From CAVVWJ01 sp965652025 (GTDB taxonomy: Bacteria > Gemmatimonadota > Gemmatimonadetes > Gemmatimonadales > GWC2-71-9), in contig CBFGTM010000053.1 of assembly GCA_965652025.1 (NCBI GenBank), positions 1 to 24,927 on the forward strand: a stretch of 24,927 bases of DNA, in the 5' to 3' direction. Of this stretch, positions 1 to 7,496 are shown in pieces. The position numbers and the translations under genes were made by a program. The notes under the pieces are model-generated. The model was not told the DNA's origin and made no database searches. It worked only from the letters and a program-made list of their open reading frames with translations. Positions within the stretch are counted from its first letter, which is position 1; each line of letters begins with the position of its first letter.

Positions 1-261
1 CATACGTATAGCCTTCGGCGATGTTGAGCTGCACGCTCAGTGACGACTTTTGAAGTTGAGTGAATAGGGCGGCAGCATACGTCTTCCATGACGACTTACA
101 CAACCTGATGACTTCCAGAGCTACTGTGTGGGACTGCTGCCACGCTCGGAGTGACCTGTGATTGCGCATGCATATGAGTGGACCTTGGTTGGCATCGGCT
201 CAACCCATGAACGCGCCAGCAGTGCCAATCTTCTACGCCAATTCACCTTTCACATTCACCT
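1..261. other. No gene recognised at the window edge
   Basis: I see no credible coding region here in any frame: the open frames lack ribosome sites and recognisable protein character. Short imperfect direct repeats (catacgt near 1 and 76, tgacgactt near 41 and 89) and a distant inverted pair (ggcagca at 71, tgctgcc at 136) are present but too weak to name. The stretch lies downstream of the minus-strand phosphofructokinase gene. Confidence 0.5.
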
Positions 262-290
262 TTCACTCTTCACCCTTCACTCTTCACCCT
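241..290 (-). repeat. Heptameric tandem repeat (RGRGTGA type) behind pfkA
   Basis: Read on the minus strand, a run of 7-bp units of the form agggtga/agagtga starts 8 bp after the phosphofructokinase stop codon and decays into gtgaa-rich variants. The 29 bp at 262-290 are identical, in the same orientation relative to the upstream gene, to 6840-6868 behind the DUF6941-like gene. This is seen directly. Heptameric short tandem repeats (STRR) are known from cyanobacteria; whether these are related is unknown. No terminator hairpin is visible in this copy. Confidence 0.85.
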
Positions 291-297
291 CCACGAC

Positions 298-1377
298 TCA
301 ATCCCCCAGACTTATTCCCAACTCCCTCGCGGTCACGATCGTGTCCGAATCGAGAGGGACGTTCTTGGGACGGCCCACAATCTCGTCCAGGGGGACCTGC
401 GCGATGTCGGAGCCTCTCAGCGCCACCATCTTCCCGAACGCGCCCTCGGCAATCGCCCGCACCGCGGCGGCGCCGAACCGCAACGAAAGCAGCCGGTCGT
501 ACGTGGTGGGAGATCCTCCGCGCTGGAGATGTCCCAGCACCAGGGTGCGGGTCTCCTTCCCGGTATACACCTCGATCGCCCGCGCGACCTTGCTGCCGAT
601 GCCGCCGAGGCGGTCCACGGTCCCCACCCCTCGGCGTTCCACCAGCTCGACGTTGCCATCGATCGAGCGAGCCCCCTCCGCTACCACGACGATGCTGAAC
701 CGGCGCCCGGCGGCTTCGCGGTTACGGATCTTCTCGCAAACCTTCTCGATGTTGAAGGGAATTTCCGGGAGAAGAATGACGTCGGCGCTTCCGGACACCC
801 CGCTGTAGAGCGCGATCCAGCCGGCATACCGACCCATCAGCTCGACCACTATCACTCGATCATGACTTTCAGCCGTCGAGTGCAGCCGGTCGAGTGCCTC
901 GGTGGCAGTACTGACCGCGGTGTCGAATCCGAAGGAGCGCTGGGTGCCACTCACATCGTTGTCGATGGTCTTGGGAACACACACCACCGGCAGTCCCTTT
1001 TTCCAGAGCTCGTACGAGATCTGGAGACTGCCGTCTCCGCCGATCGAAACCAGGGCGTCGAACCCACTCGCGTGGAACGCGGAGACGAGATCCTCGGAGC
1101 GGTCGATCTCCCGCTCCTTGCCATCCTCATCCCGGCTGATGTAGTGGAAGGGATTGCCCCGATTGGTGGTGCCCAGAATGGTGCCACCCAGATGGGTGAT
1201 CCCCCGTACCTGGGCAGGACCCAACGGGACGACGCCGTTGAAGCTGAGCAGGCCTTCGTAGCCGCGCTGAATGCCGTAGGACCGCCATCCGCGGTGATGC
1301 GCCGACAGGACCACGGCGCGAATGACCGCGTTCAGCCCGGGAGCGTCACCGCCCCCAGTCGAGATGGCAATGCGCAT
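298..1377 (-). CDS. pfkA: 6-phosphofructokinase
   Basis: Phosphorylates fructose 6-phosphate to fructose 1,6-bisphosphate, the committing step of glycolysis, in the cytoplasm. The 359-residue product has the family hallmarks in order: GGGDAPG (8-14), GGDGS (113-117), PKTIDND (135-141, Asp139 the expected catalytic base) and MGRYAGW (181-187). Gly at the second glycine-rich loop (GGDG rather than GGDD) is typical of ATP users, whereas the Lys of PKTIDND is typical of pyrophosphate users and of the mixed 'group III' enzymes. The phosphoryl donor is therefore likely ATP but not settled. It begins 3 bp after the SelW-like gene, so the two are probably co-transcribed. The family call is secure; the link to the selenoprotein is unexplained. 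Confidence 0.95.
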   Translation of the reverse strand: MRIAISTGGGDAPGLNAVIRAVVLSAHHRGWRSYGIQRGYEGLLSFNGVVPLGPAQVRGITHLGGTILGTTNRGNPFHYISRDEDGKEREIDRSEDLVSAFHASGFDALVSIGGDGSLQISYELWKKGLPVVCVPKTIDNDVSGTQRSFGFDTAVSTATEALDRLHSTAESHDRVIVVELMGRYAGWIALYSGVSGSADVILLPEIPFNIEKVCEKIRNREAAGRRFSIVVVAEGARSIDGNVELVERRGVGTVDRLGGIGSKVARAIEVYTGKETRTLVLGHLQRGGSPTTYDRLLSLRFGAAAVRAIAEGAFGKMVALRGSDIAQVPLDEIVGRPKNVPLDSDTIVTARELGISLGD

Positions 1378-1380
1378 CGG

Positions 1381-1617
1381 TCACTTTCCGCTCTTCAGCC
1401 GCTCGATGGCCTGGCGGACTTCGCCGGGCGCAGCGTGGCGATGGGTAGCCTTCTTGGAAAAGACCAGCTTTCCGTCCACCGTGACTTCGAAGAGCCCGCC
1501 CGAGGCCTCCACCAGGCGAACGTTCACCTCGGGAAAAGCTTGCTTCAGCTCAGCCGCCAGACTGGCGGCTCGGGGCTGATAGTTTCAAACCACACAGTAC
1601 TGAATGGTGACCTGCAT
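1381..1617 (-). CDS. SelW/Rdx-family selenoprotein, UGA decoded as selenocysteine
   Basis: ATG at 1617 to TGA at 1381-1383, with an in-frame TGA at 1585-1587 as codon 11. Read as selenocysteine the product is 78 residues. It starts MQVTIQYCVVU and continues NYQPRAASLA, then ends with a segment containing FEVTVDGKLVFSKK. This matches the SelW thioredoxin-like fold: a CxxU redox motif after the first strand and the G-x-FEV-x-V-x-GK-L-x-x-SKK block. The TGA falls exactly where SelW has selenocysteine, and a SECIS-like hairpin lies directly behind it. A gaagg ribosome site lies 10 nt before the ATG. The family is thought to be thiol/selenol redox proteins. The selA/B/C/D genes needed for decoding are not in the window. 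The alternative is a sequencing error or mutation of a Cys codon (TGT/TGC). Tight spacing (3 bp) to pfkA suggests an operon. Confidence 0.85.
1552..1587 (-). promoter_or_regulatory. Bacterial SECIS-like hairpin after in-frame UGA
   Basis: Behind the UGA (1585-1587) the minus strand forms a perfect palindromic stem: AGCCGCCAG (1570-1562) pairs with CTGGCGGCT (1560-1552) around one T. The realistic apical loop is AGUCU, with G as the second base, beginning 21 nt after the UGA. Known bacterial SECIS elements sit about 16-37 nt after UGA and have a small loop with G in the first two positions; the E. coli fdhF loop is AGGUCU. The position and loop fit is seen directly; SelB binding is inference. 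Confidence 0.75.
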
Positions 1618-1715
1618 TTTCCGCGTGCCTTCACCTAAAGGAGAGTCAGACCGCCGCGAATCGTAGCGGTGCGATGGCGGGATGCCAAGGGGACTCATCC
1701 CTGTGATGCCGCTCC

Positions 1716-1744
1716 TTGTCTGTCAACACGGATGACTCTATCTA
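1716..1744 (+). promoter_or_regulatory. Candidate sigma-70-type promoter for ompA-family gene
   Basis: TTGTCT (1716-1721), a 17-bp spacer, then TATCTA (1739-1744). The start of transcription would fall at about 1751, only a couple of bases before the ATG at 1753. No Shine-Dalgarno sequence precedes that ATG, so the message may be leaderless or nearly so. Matches to consensus are 4/6 and 3/6, hence modest confidence. Confidence 0.35.
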
Positions 1745-1752
1745 TTTGAGCC

Positions 1753-3288
1753 ATGCGAACCTACCAGAGCCCTTCGAGCGGCTTGGCCCGGGTGCTGCCG
1801 CTCCTGGGTCTCCTTGTGCTGGCGGCAGGCCATGCTGCTACTGCCACAGCGCAGGAGCGCCGTTACCTGTTCGAAGTTGGCGGCGCGGCGGGGTACCAGT
1901 CCTTCGATGACAAAGCCGAGCTGAAGTCCGCAGCCGGGTTGATCCTGAGAGCTGGACTCTGGCTGCCGCTCAATTTTTCGATCGAGGGCGAAGGCCTGTT
2001 TTCCAGTCCCCAGGACGAGACCGCCGATGCTGGCGCCAGTGTCAAATCCTTCTCCGCCTCCGCTCTTTACAACCTGCTCCTGGGACGCTCCAGTTCGGCC
2101 TACCTGAAGCTGGGCTTTGGCCGAACGAACTACGGCGACTGTCCGGGCACCTCACCGCCCGATCCCATCATCTGTGGCGGCAGCGGGGCACTGGTCGCGG
2201 GTATAGGCGGCCGGCTCGGAGTTACTCCCACAGTTCTCATTCGAGCCGAGGGGGCCTTTAACCACAATACCAGCAAGGATCCAACGGGCGACGAAATTGG
2301 GCTCTCCAACCTGGGCGTGAATCTGGGCGTCAGTGTGATGCTGGGCAGCAGGCCGATTCCGGACAGCGACGGGGATGGGATCCTCAACAATCGCGACCGC
2401 TGCGCCAATACCCCGTCGGGCGCGCAGGTGGACGATGTGGGCTGTCCGGCCGACAGCGATGGAGATGGTGTCGCCAACGGCATTGACCGCTGTGCCAACA
2501 CGGCGGTCGGCGCCATCGTGGACGCGGTCGGCTGCACCCGCGACAGCGATGACGACAACATCCCTGATGGCATCGATAAGTGCCCCGATAGTCCCGCCGG
2601 CGTGCTGGTGGATGCCACGGGATGTCCCCGCGACAGTGACGCAGACGGCATTGCGGACGGGCTCGACCGCTGCTCCGCCACTCCGCGCGGAGCCACGGTG
2701 GACGCACTGGGCTGTCCGGGGGACGAGGACGCTGACGGCATACTCGATGGGCTGGACCGGTGCCCGCGCACTTCCATCGGGGCCACCGTCAACTCGCGGG
2801 GCTGCGCCAGCGGCCAGCAGGGGAGACAGCCAACCACTCCCCCGCGTGACACCACTTCCCCGCGGGACACAGCCCGGGCGACGCCCCCTCCGGCGCCGGC
2901 TGCTCCTCCGACGCTGGGCCCCGCGGCACCTGCTGTCGGAGCGGCCATGGTATTGGAAGGGGTCAGCTTCGAATCCGGCAGCGCGCGATTGCAGCCGGGT
3001 TCCTACGTTCAGCTGGACTCGGTCGCTAAGGTGCTTCTGGCGAGCCCCCGGCAGCGGGTAGAAATCGGCGGGCACACCGACAATTCCGGCACCCCAGCCG
3101 ACAACCAGCACCTCTCGACCTTGCGGGCTGAGGCCGTCCGCAACTACCTGGTGGCCAAGGGAGTTCCCTACCAGCAGATGGTTGCGCGTGGCTATGGCGC
3201 GACGATGCCCCGCACTCCTGACACCACCCCCCAGGGCAAAGCGGCAAACCGGCGGGTGGAGGTCCGACCACTGCCTCCCGAGCCCTGA
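1753..3288 (+). CDS. OmpA-family outer-membrane protein with thrombospondin-3 repeats
   Basis: A 511-residue envelope protein that likely ties the outer membrane to peptidoglycan. Residues 1-34 are a signal peptide ending in ATA before QERRYLF. Residues about 35-200 alternate like a small beta-barrel. Residues 204-353 are five 30-residue Ca-binding thrombospondin type 3 repeats (DSDGDG type, each with two cysteines). A Pro/Thr-rich linker follows to about 395, and the C-terminal OmpA domain is about 399-507. The latter carries GHTDNSG and LSTLRAEAVRNYL, which hold the Asp and Arg that bind diaminopimelate. The start was chosen because it gives the complete signal peptide. The gene stands alone, divergent from the selW-like/pfkA unit. 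Confidence in the family is high; the exact role (porin or anchor) is open. Confidence 0.92.
   Translation: MRTYQSPSSGLARVLPLLGLLVLAAGHAATATAQERRYLFEVGGAAGYQSFDDKAELKSAAGLILRAGLWLPLNFSIEGEGLFSSPQDETADAGASVKSFSASALYNLLLGRSSSAYLKLGFGRTNYGDCPGTSPPDPIICGGSGALVAGIGGRLGVTPTVLIRAEGAFNHNTSKDPTGDEIGLSNLGVNLGVSVMLGSRPIPDSDGDGILNNRDRCANTPSGAQVDDVGCPADSDGDGVANGIDRCANTAVGAIVDAVGCTRDSDDDNIPDGIDKCPDSPAGVLVDATGCPRDSDADGIADGLDRCSATPRGATVDALGCPGDEDADGILDGLDRCPRTSIGATVNSRGCASGQQGRQPTTPPRDTTSPRDTARATPPPAPAAPPTLGPAAPAVGAAMVLEGVSFESGSARLQPGSYVQLDSVAKVLLASPRQRVEIGGHTDNSGTPADNQHLSTLRAEAVRNYLVAKGVPYQQMVARGYGATMPRTPDTTPQGKAANRRVEVRPLPPEP
2362..2811 (+). repeat. Five 90-bp repeats encoding thrombospondin-3 units
   Basis: Five consecutive 30-codon units each encode D-x-D-x-D-x-I/V, then G/N-x-x-D-R/K-C, a short linker and a second cysteine in V-G-C or similar. 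The acidic residues are the usual calcium ligands. The units are diverged at DNA level, so this is an old protein repeat rather than a recent tandem duplication. Confidence 0.85.
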
Positions 3289-3301
3289 GCCTCGGGGCTG
3301 C

Positions 3302-3329
3302 TTGACCAACCCCTATCGAGGCGTATCCT
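3302..3329 (+). promoter_or_regulatory. Candidate promoter for cytochrome c gene
   Basis: TTGACC (3302-3307), a 16-bp spacer, then TATCCT (3324-3329). This gives a start near 3336 and a short leader holding the aggag ribosome site. A small inverted repeat (agccc / gggct) around the preceding ompA stop may end the upstream transcript, but it has no T-run. Confidence 0.5.
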
Positions 3330-3360
3330 AAGGAAACCCTCCTCCCCTCAGGAGTTCAGA

Positions 3361-3789
3361 ATGAAGTCGCAGGCCTGTATTGGTCTCGTCGTGGCTTTGA
3401 CTCTGGCTGGAGCTCGGCTGCAGGCACAGGACACGACAGAGAAATCCTCCAAACCCGCAAGCGGCTCCGACAGGAATGCCCCGGCGCCGGCACCAGCCGG
3501 CATTACTCCGGAACTGATCGCGCAGGGCGATAAAGTCTTCCACGGGCCGGGCAATTGCTACGCCTGCCACGGCACCAACGCCCAAGGGGCGGTGGGACCC
3601 AACCTGACCGATGCCGAGTGGCTTCATAGCAAAGGAAGCTTCGAGGACATCGTGGCCCAGGTAACCAAAGGGGTGCCCAAAGAGGAGTCCAAAAGCGGTA
3701 TACCCATGCCTGCTAAAGGCGGGAGCAGTATCAGCGACGATGATGTGAAGGCCGTCGCCGCCTACGTCTACTCCCTCAGTCACAAGTAG
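3361..3789 (+). CDS. Monoheme class I cytochrome c, periplasmic
   Basis: A 142-residue electron carrier. An N-terminal signal peptide ends at QA before QDTTEK (about residue 22). A Pro/Ala/Ser linker to about 48 follows, then a single cytochrome c domain with the heme site CYACH (Cys66, Cys69, His70). GIPMPAKGG supplies Met116 as the probable sixth ligand. The sequence between them (NAQGAVGPNLTD) is typical of small cbb3-type or soluble class I cytochromes. The start has a good ribosome site (aggag, 6 nt before ATG) and its own promoter candidate. The redox partner cannot be told from the neighbours. Confidence 0.92.
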   Translation: MKSQACIGLVVALTLAGARLQAQDTTEKSSKPASGSDRNAPAPAPAGITPELIAQGDKVFHGPGNCYACHGTNAQGAVGPNLTDAEWLHSKGSFEDIVAQVTKGVPKEESKSGIPMPAKGGSSISDDDVKAVAAYVYSLSHK

Positions 3790-3859
3790 CGGCGCGTAGT
3801 CCGCGCGAGAGGGCCGAAAGTCACGGACATCGTTCCGGCATCCCGGATAGATTCCGCCT

Positions 3860-5938
3860 ATGACTGGCAATCGTCTCGCCGCGTCCGCCTCTGCCTATCT
3901 TCAGTCCGCCGCCCATCAGCCGATTCACTGGTATCCCTGGGGAGAAGAGGCTTTCGCCGCAGCAGCCGCCGAGGATAAACCGGTCCTACTCGACATCGGT
4001 GCCGTCTGGTGCCACTGGTGCCATGTCATGGACGGTGAGTCGTACGAGAATCCCGAGCTGGCAGCCTTTCTCAACCAGAACTTCGTCTGCGTCAAGGTAG
4101 ACCGGGATGAGCGTCCCGATGTGGATGCCCGCTACCAGCGGGCCGTCCAAACGCTCACTCAACAGGGTGGATGGCCCCTGACCGCATTCCTCACTCCATC
4201 GGGCGAAGTGTTCTTTGGCGGTACCTATTTCCCCCCCGACGGGAAGTACGGACGGCCGGGGTTTCGGACGGTTCTGGCCAGCGTGCTCGACGCCTATCGG
4301 GCACGTCGGGAACAGATTCAGGTGCAGGCCCAAGCCATCCGGCGGGTCCTGGATCAGCATCTGGATGAGACCGCTCCGGGAGAAGCATCGCCATCCCTTC
4401 TGGAGAATGCCGTGTCGCAGATGGGGCAGGCCTTCGACCCGGTCCATGGAGGGTTCGGAACCCAACCCAAATTCCCCCATCCCGGCGCCGTAGCCCTGCT
4501 GTTGCACCGCTGGTACGACCAGCCATCCGATCAACTTCGGACCATGGTCGACCGGACCCTCCAGGGCATGGCTCGAGGCGGCATGCATGACCAGTTGGGA
4601 GGCGGGTTCCATCGCTACAGCGTCGACGCCGGATGGATCGTCCCCCACTTCGAGAAGATGTCCTACGACAACTCCGAGCTGCTGAAGGTCTATCTGGATG
4701 CCTACGCCCTCTTTGGAACCGAAGAGTATGCCGACGTGGCGCGTGGCGTCGTCCACTGGGTCCGGGAGGTAGCCTCAGATCCCGAAGGTGGGTATGCAGC
4801 CAGCCAGGATGCCGACGTTGGACTGGACGACGATGGCGACTATTTCACCTGGACCCGGGATGAGGCCGCCGCAGTTCTCACCGCCGATGAGCTCGATATA
4901 GCCGCCGCATACTATGACATCGGGACCGCGGGGGAGATGCACCACAACCCGGGCAAGAACGTGCTTTTCATCGCAGCGGGCGTGCCCAAGCTGGCGCTGC
5001 GCACCGGCCGCTCCGAAGATGAGGTTACCCTCCTGCTGAGATCGGCGCAGGCCAAGCTCCGGCTGGCGCGAGAGCGGCGCCCGTCACCCTTTGTGGACCG
5101 TACTCGCTATACCAACTGGAATGCAATGATGGCCTCGGCGATGCTTCGCGCCGGAGCCGTATTGAATGACGAATGGGCCCGAGGCCACGCCCTTCTGACT
5201 CTGCGTCGCCTCCAGGCGGATAATTCCGAGCCGGATGCCGTGGCCCATACGCCGAGCGGCATCACCGGACTGCTCGACGATCAGGTGCAGGTCGCCGCCG
5301 CAGCACTCGACGCATACGAGGCCACCGGCGATCGCGCTTGGCTCGAGTGGTCTGAGCGGCTGATGGAACGGGTCTGGCGGGATTACTGGGACAGCAGCTC
5401 CGGCGGCCTGTTCGATACTGCGCGGGAGCGCGGTGGCGAGCAGGGCCTCCTGCCGGCCCGAGCCAAGTCGATCCAGGATACGCCCACTCCCTCTGCCAAC
5501 GGGGTGGCTGCCGCCGTCGCATTTCGGCTGCATGAGTTCACCGGCAAGACCCAGTGGCGCGATCGCGGCGGCGCCTTGATCCAGGCATTCGCCGGCCGGG
5601 CCGAGGAGCTTGGTCTGCACGCCGCCACCTACCTGCTCGCGGTGGACTGGGCGCTCAACCCCGCCACTCACCTGGTGGTAGTCGGCCAGCAGCCCAACGA
5701 AACGGCCCAGTCGATGCACCGCGCGGCGCTCGCGGGATTCATGCCTCGGCGGCTGGTGCAGTTAGTGAGCGCTGACCGGCTGTCGGATCAGCCGCTGCCG
5801 CCCGCGGTCACCGGCATGCTGGCCGCAGGCCAGGCCCCACGCGGGTATGCCTGCACCGGCACCAGCTGCAGCGCACCCGTGGCCGACCTGGCGTCGTGGC
5901 AGGGGGTGTTGGAGTCGCTGCGGGCGGTGGTCGCCTAA
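3860..5938 (+). CDS. YyaL/SSP411-type thioredoxin-domain protein (DUF255)
   Basis: This 692-residue protein has the full length and order of the YyaL (DUF255, human SPATA20-like) family. The N-terminal NRLA...HWYPWGEEAF block is followed by a thioredoxin-like domain with the vicinal motif CHWC (Cys51, Cys54). The rest is a long alpha/alpha-barrel like that of N-acylglucosamine 2-epimerases, with the conserved blocks GGWPL, GGTYFPP, DQLGGGFHRYSVD and PHFEKMLYD-type PHFEKMSYD. The biochemical role of the family is unsettled. No signal peptide is present, so it should act in the cytosol. The ATG lies 70 bp after the cytochrome gene and has no clear Shine-Dalgarno. The family call is secure, the function not. 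Confidence 0.93.
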   Translation: MTGNRLAASASAYLQSAAHQPIHWYPWGEEAFAAAAAEDKPVLLDIGAVWCHWCHVMDGESYENPELAAFLNQNFVCVKVDRDERPDVDARYQRAVQTLTQQGGWPLTAFLTPSGEVFFGGTYFPPDGKYGRPGFRTVLASVLDAYRARREQIQVQAQAIRRVLDQHLDETAPGEASPSLLENAVSQMGQAFDPVHGGFGTQPKFPHPGAVALLLHRWYDQPSDQLRTMVDRTLQGMARGGMHDQLGGGFHRYSVDAGWIVPHFEKMSYDNSELLKVYLDAYALFGTEEYADVARGVVHWVREVASDPEGGYAASQDADVGLDDDGDYFTWTRDEAAAVLTADELDIAAAYYDIGTAGEMHHNPGKNVLFIAAGVPKLALRTGRSEDEVTLLLRSAQAKLRLARERRPSPFVDRTRYTNWNAMMASAMLRAGAVLNDEWARGHALLTLRRLQADNSEPDAVAHTPSGITGLLDDQVQVAAAALDAYEATGDRAWLEWSERLMERVWRDYWDSSSGGLFDTARERGGEQGLLPARAKSIQDTPTPSANGVAAAVAFRLHEFTGKTQWRDRGGALIQAFAGRAEELGLHAATYLLAVDWALNPATHLVVVGQQPNETAQSMHRAALAGFMPRRLVQLVSADRLSDQPLPPAVTGMLAAGQAPRGYACTGTSCSAPVADLASWQGVLESLRAVVA

Positions 5939-5988
5939 AGCCGGAACCGGTTCATTACATTTCCAGCCCCCATCTCCAGGACTACGAC

Positions 5989-6438
5989 GTGCCCAAAACC
6001 GCCACGATCGACACCAGTAAAGGCACCATCAAAGCCGATCTGTTCGACCAGGAAGTCCCCAACACGGTTCAGAACTTCGAGAAGCTGGCCAACAGCCAGT
6101 TCTACGATGGAACCCGGTTTCACCGAGTGATTGCCAACTTCATGATTCAGGGCGGAGACCCGCTTTCCAAGGATCCCAACAACCCCCGGGTCGGCACCGG
6201 CGGGCCCGGCTATAAGATCAAATGCGAAACCCACCTCAACACCCATAAACACACCACCGGCACGCTCTCCATGGCCCATGCCGGCAAGGATACTGGCGGC
6301 AGCCAGTTCTTCATCACTCACTCGCCGCAGCCCCACCTCGATAAGGTCCATACGGTGTTCGGCCAGATCACGGAAGGCATGGACGTGGTTAACAAGATCA
6401 AGCAGAACGACGTCATTACATCCATCCGGGTCAACTGA
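5989..6438 (+). CDS. Peptidyl-prolyl cis-trans isomerase, cyclophilin type
   Basis: A single-domain cytosolic cyclophilin of 149 residues, close to E. coli PpiB in size, catalysing proline isomerisation during folding. The active-site block FHRVIANFMIQGG (44-56) gives Arg46, Phe51 and Gln54. GSQFFIT and PHLDKVHTVFG follow. His replaces the Trp that binds cyclosporin, as is usual in bacteria. I chose the GTG at 5989 because the protein family begins here and AGGA lies 7 nt upstream; the open frame extends back into the YyaL gene, but that part has no family similarity. It is 50 bp behind yyaL and 1 bp before the next gene. Confidence 0.92.
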   Translation: MPKTATIDTSKGTIKADLFDQEVPNTVQNFEKLANSQFYDGTRFHRVIANFMIQGGDPLSKDPNNPRVGTGGPGYKIKCETHLNTHKHTTGTLSMAHAGKDTGGSQFFITHSPQPHLDKVHTVFGQITEGMDVVNKIKQNDVITSIRVN

Positions 6439-6439
6439 G

Positions 6440-6841
6440 CTGCATCTCGATTTCGCAGTGGTCGCCGACTACGCTCTGATAGACCAACAGGGGAAGCTCA
6501 GCGTCCTGGGCATGTTTCAGCATGTCTGGCTCTCCAATTTTCCCGCGGTGTATCCCCGGACCCACCTAGTGCTTCGGGTGCGGGGACGCCGTACCGAGAT
6601 CGGGGTCCATACTATCCGGATCCGCTTCGTCGACGACGGTGGCAACGAGCTGCTGGGAGGCGAGGGAACGGTTCAGTTCGGTGAGCCACCCGCAGGCGTG
6701 GTGGACGTGGAGGCCGGCGCCGTGCTGGTCTTCGATGTACCGCTGCCCCGCCCCGGCCAGTACGCCTTCGAGATCAGTCTGGACGGGGAGCTGGCCAATC
6801 GGGTGGCGCTATCGGCCGGCTACCCCCAGCCATCACAGTAG
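6440..6841 (+). CDS. DUF6941-like protein of unknown function, probable CTG start
   Basis: The 133-residue product (HLDFAVVADYALIDQQGKL...) resembles the DUF6941 group, which typically opens with an LDFA-x-x-x-D-x-A strand and a GKLS-x-x-G-x-F turn. The later part is beta-rich, with a conserved-looking VFDVPLPRPGQYAFEISLDG. No function is known to me. No ATG, GTG or TTG sits where the family starts; the codon before His is CTG at 6440, one base after the cyclophilin stop. A GTG at 6458 would cut off the first strand. The longer open frame reaching back to 6278 only shadows the cyclophilin. Translational coupling to the cyclophilin is likely. Confidence 0.6.
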   Translation: MHLDFAVVADYALIDQQGKLSVLGMFQHVWLSNFPAVYPRTHLVLRVRGRRTEIGVHTIRIRFVDDGGNELLGGEGTVQFGEPPAGVVDVEAGAVLVFDVPLPRPGQYAFEISLDGELANRVALSAGYPQPSQ

Positions 6842-6906
6842 GGTGAAGAGTGAAGGGTGAAGAGTGAACACCATTCACTGTTTACTCTTCACTCTTCACT
6901 ACCCTT
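6840..6906 (+). repeat. Heptameric repeat with inverted partner, behind DUF6941-like gene
   Basis: Starting inside the stop codon, 6840-6868 is the same 29-bp heptad array found behind pfkA. Here an inverted version (ttactcttcactcttcac...) follows at about 6883-6906, so the transcript can fold into a long imperfect hairpin of G/A-rich against C/T-rich strands. There is no U-run. It may act as an mRNA 3' end structure between the cyclophilin/DUF6941 pair and the HD-domain gene. Confidence 0.8.
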
Positions 6907-6920
6907 TCGGAGTCGTCATC

Positions 6921-7496
6921 ATGTGGACGCGTGAGCGGGCGCTGGCTCTGATGCACCAATACACGGCGTCCGACGCCCTCCGAAAGCATATGTATGCCGT
7001 CGAGATCGCCATGCGAGCGATGGCCGATCGGGCCGGAGAAGATCCGGATACCTGGGGACTGGTCGGCCTGCTACACGACTTCGACTACGAGCGCTATCCC
7101 AATCAGGAGCACTCACCGACCGAGGGGCATCCGGCGGAAGGGGTGCGATTGCTCGCCAGCCAGGGTTTCCCCGAGCCCTTACAGCGCGCCATCCTGGGCC
7201 ATGCCACTTACAGCGGTGTTCCCCGGGACACCCCGATGGCGCGAGCCCTTTTCGCGGTGGACGAGCTTGCCGGTTTCCTCGTGGCTTGTGCCCTCGTGCG
7301 CCCGTCCCGAAGTCTCGGGGACCTCGAAGTCTCCAGCGTCAAGAAGAAGCTCAAGGACAAGGCGTTTGCCCGGGGGGTGAGTCGGGAAGACGTGATCCGC
7401 GGGGCCGAAGAGCTGGGAGTTCCCCTGGACGAGCACATCGCCTTCATTCTCGATGCCTTGCGCCCGCATGAACGCACCTTCGGCCTCGGATCGTGA
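6921..7496 (+). CDS. HD-domain protein, probable metal-dependent phosphohydrolase
   Basis: The 191-residue product carries an HD-superfamily pattern: His23 (KHMYAVE), His52-Asp53 (LLHDFDYE), His70 (EGHPAEG), His94 (ILGHATYSG) and Asp114 (FAVDELAG). These would bind one or two metal ions. It lacks GGDEF, RelA or other partner domains, so the substrate (nucleotide or other phosphoester) cannot be stated. ATG 6921 was chosen because GGAG lies 8 nt before it and homology begins at once (MWTRERALALM). Upstream codons of the open frame are made of the heptad repeat. It overlaps the phospholipase D gene by 4 bp (GTGA), implying coupled translation and perhaps a membrane-lipid context. Confidence 0.85.
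   Translation: MWTRERALALMHQYTASDALRKHMYAVEIAMRAMADRAGEDPDTWGLVGLLHDFDYERYPNQEHSPTEGHPAEGVRLLASQGFPEPLQRAILGHATYSGVPRDTPMARALFAVDELAGFLVACALVRPSRSLGDLEVSSVKKKLKDKAFARGVSREDVIRGAEELGVPLDEHIAFILDALRPHERTFGLGS

Noticed and set aside
529..1638. 369-codon plus-strand open frame opposite pfkA
   Set aside because: It is an antisense shadow of the clearly conserved phosphofructokinase; its composition is that of a high-GC complementary frame.
2130..3309. Long minus-strand frames opposite the OmpA-family gene
   Set aside because: They mirror the repeats of the OmpA gene and show no protein family features.
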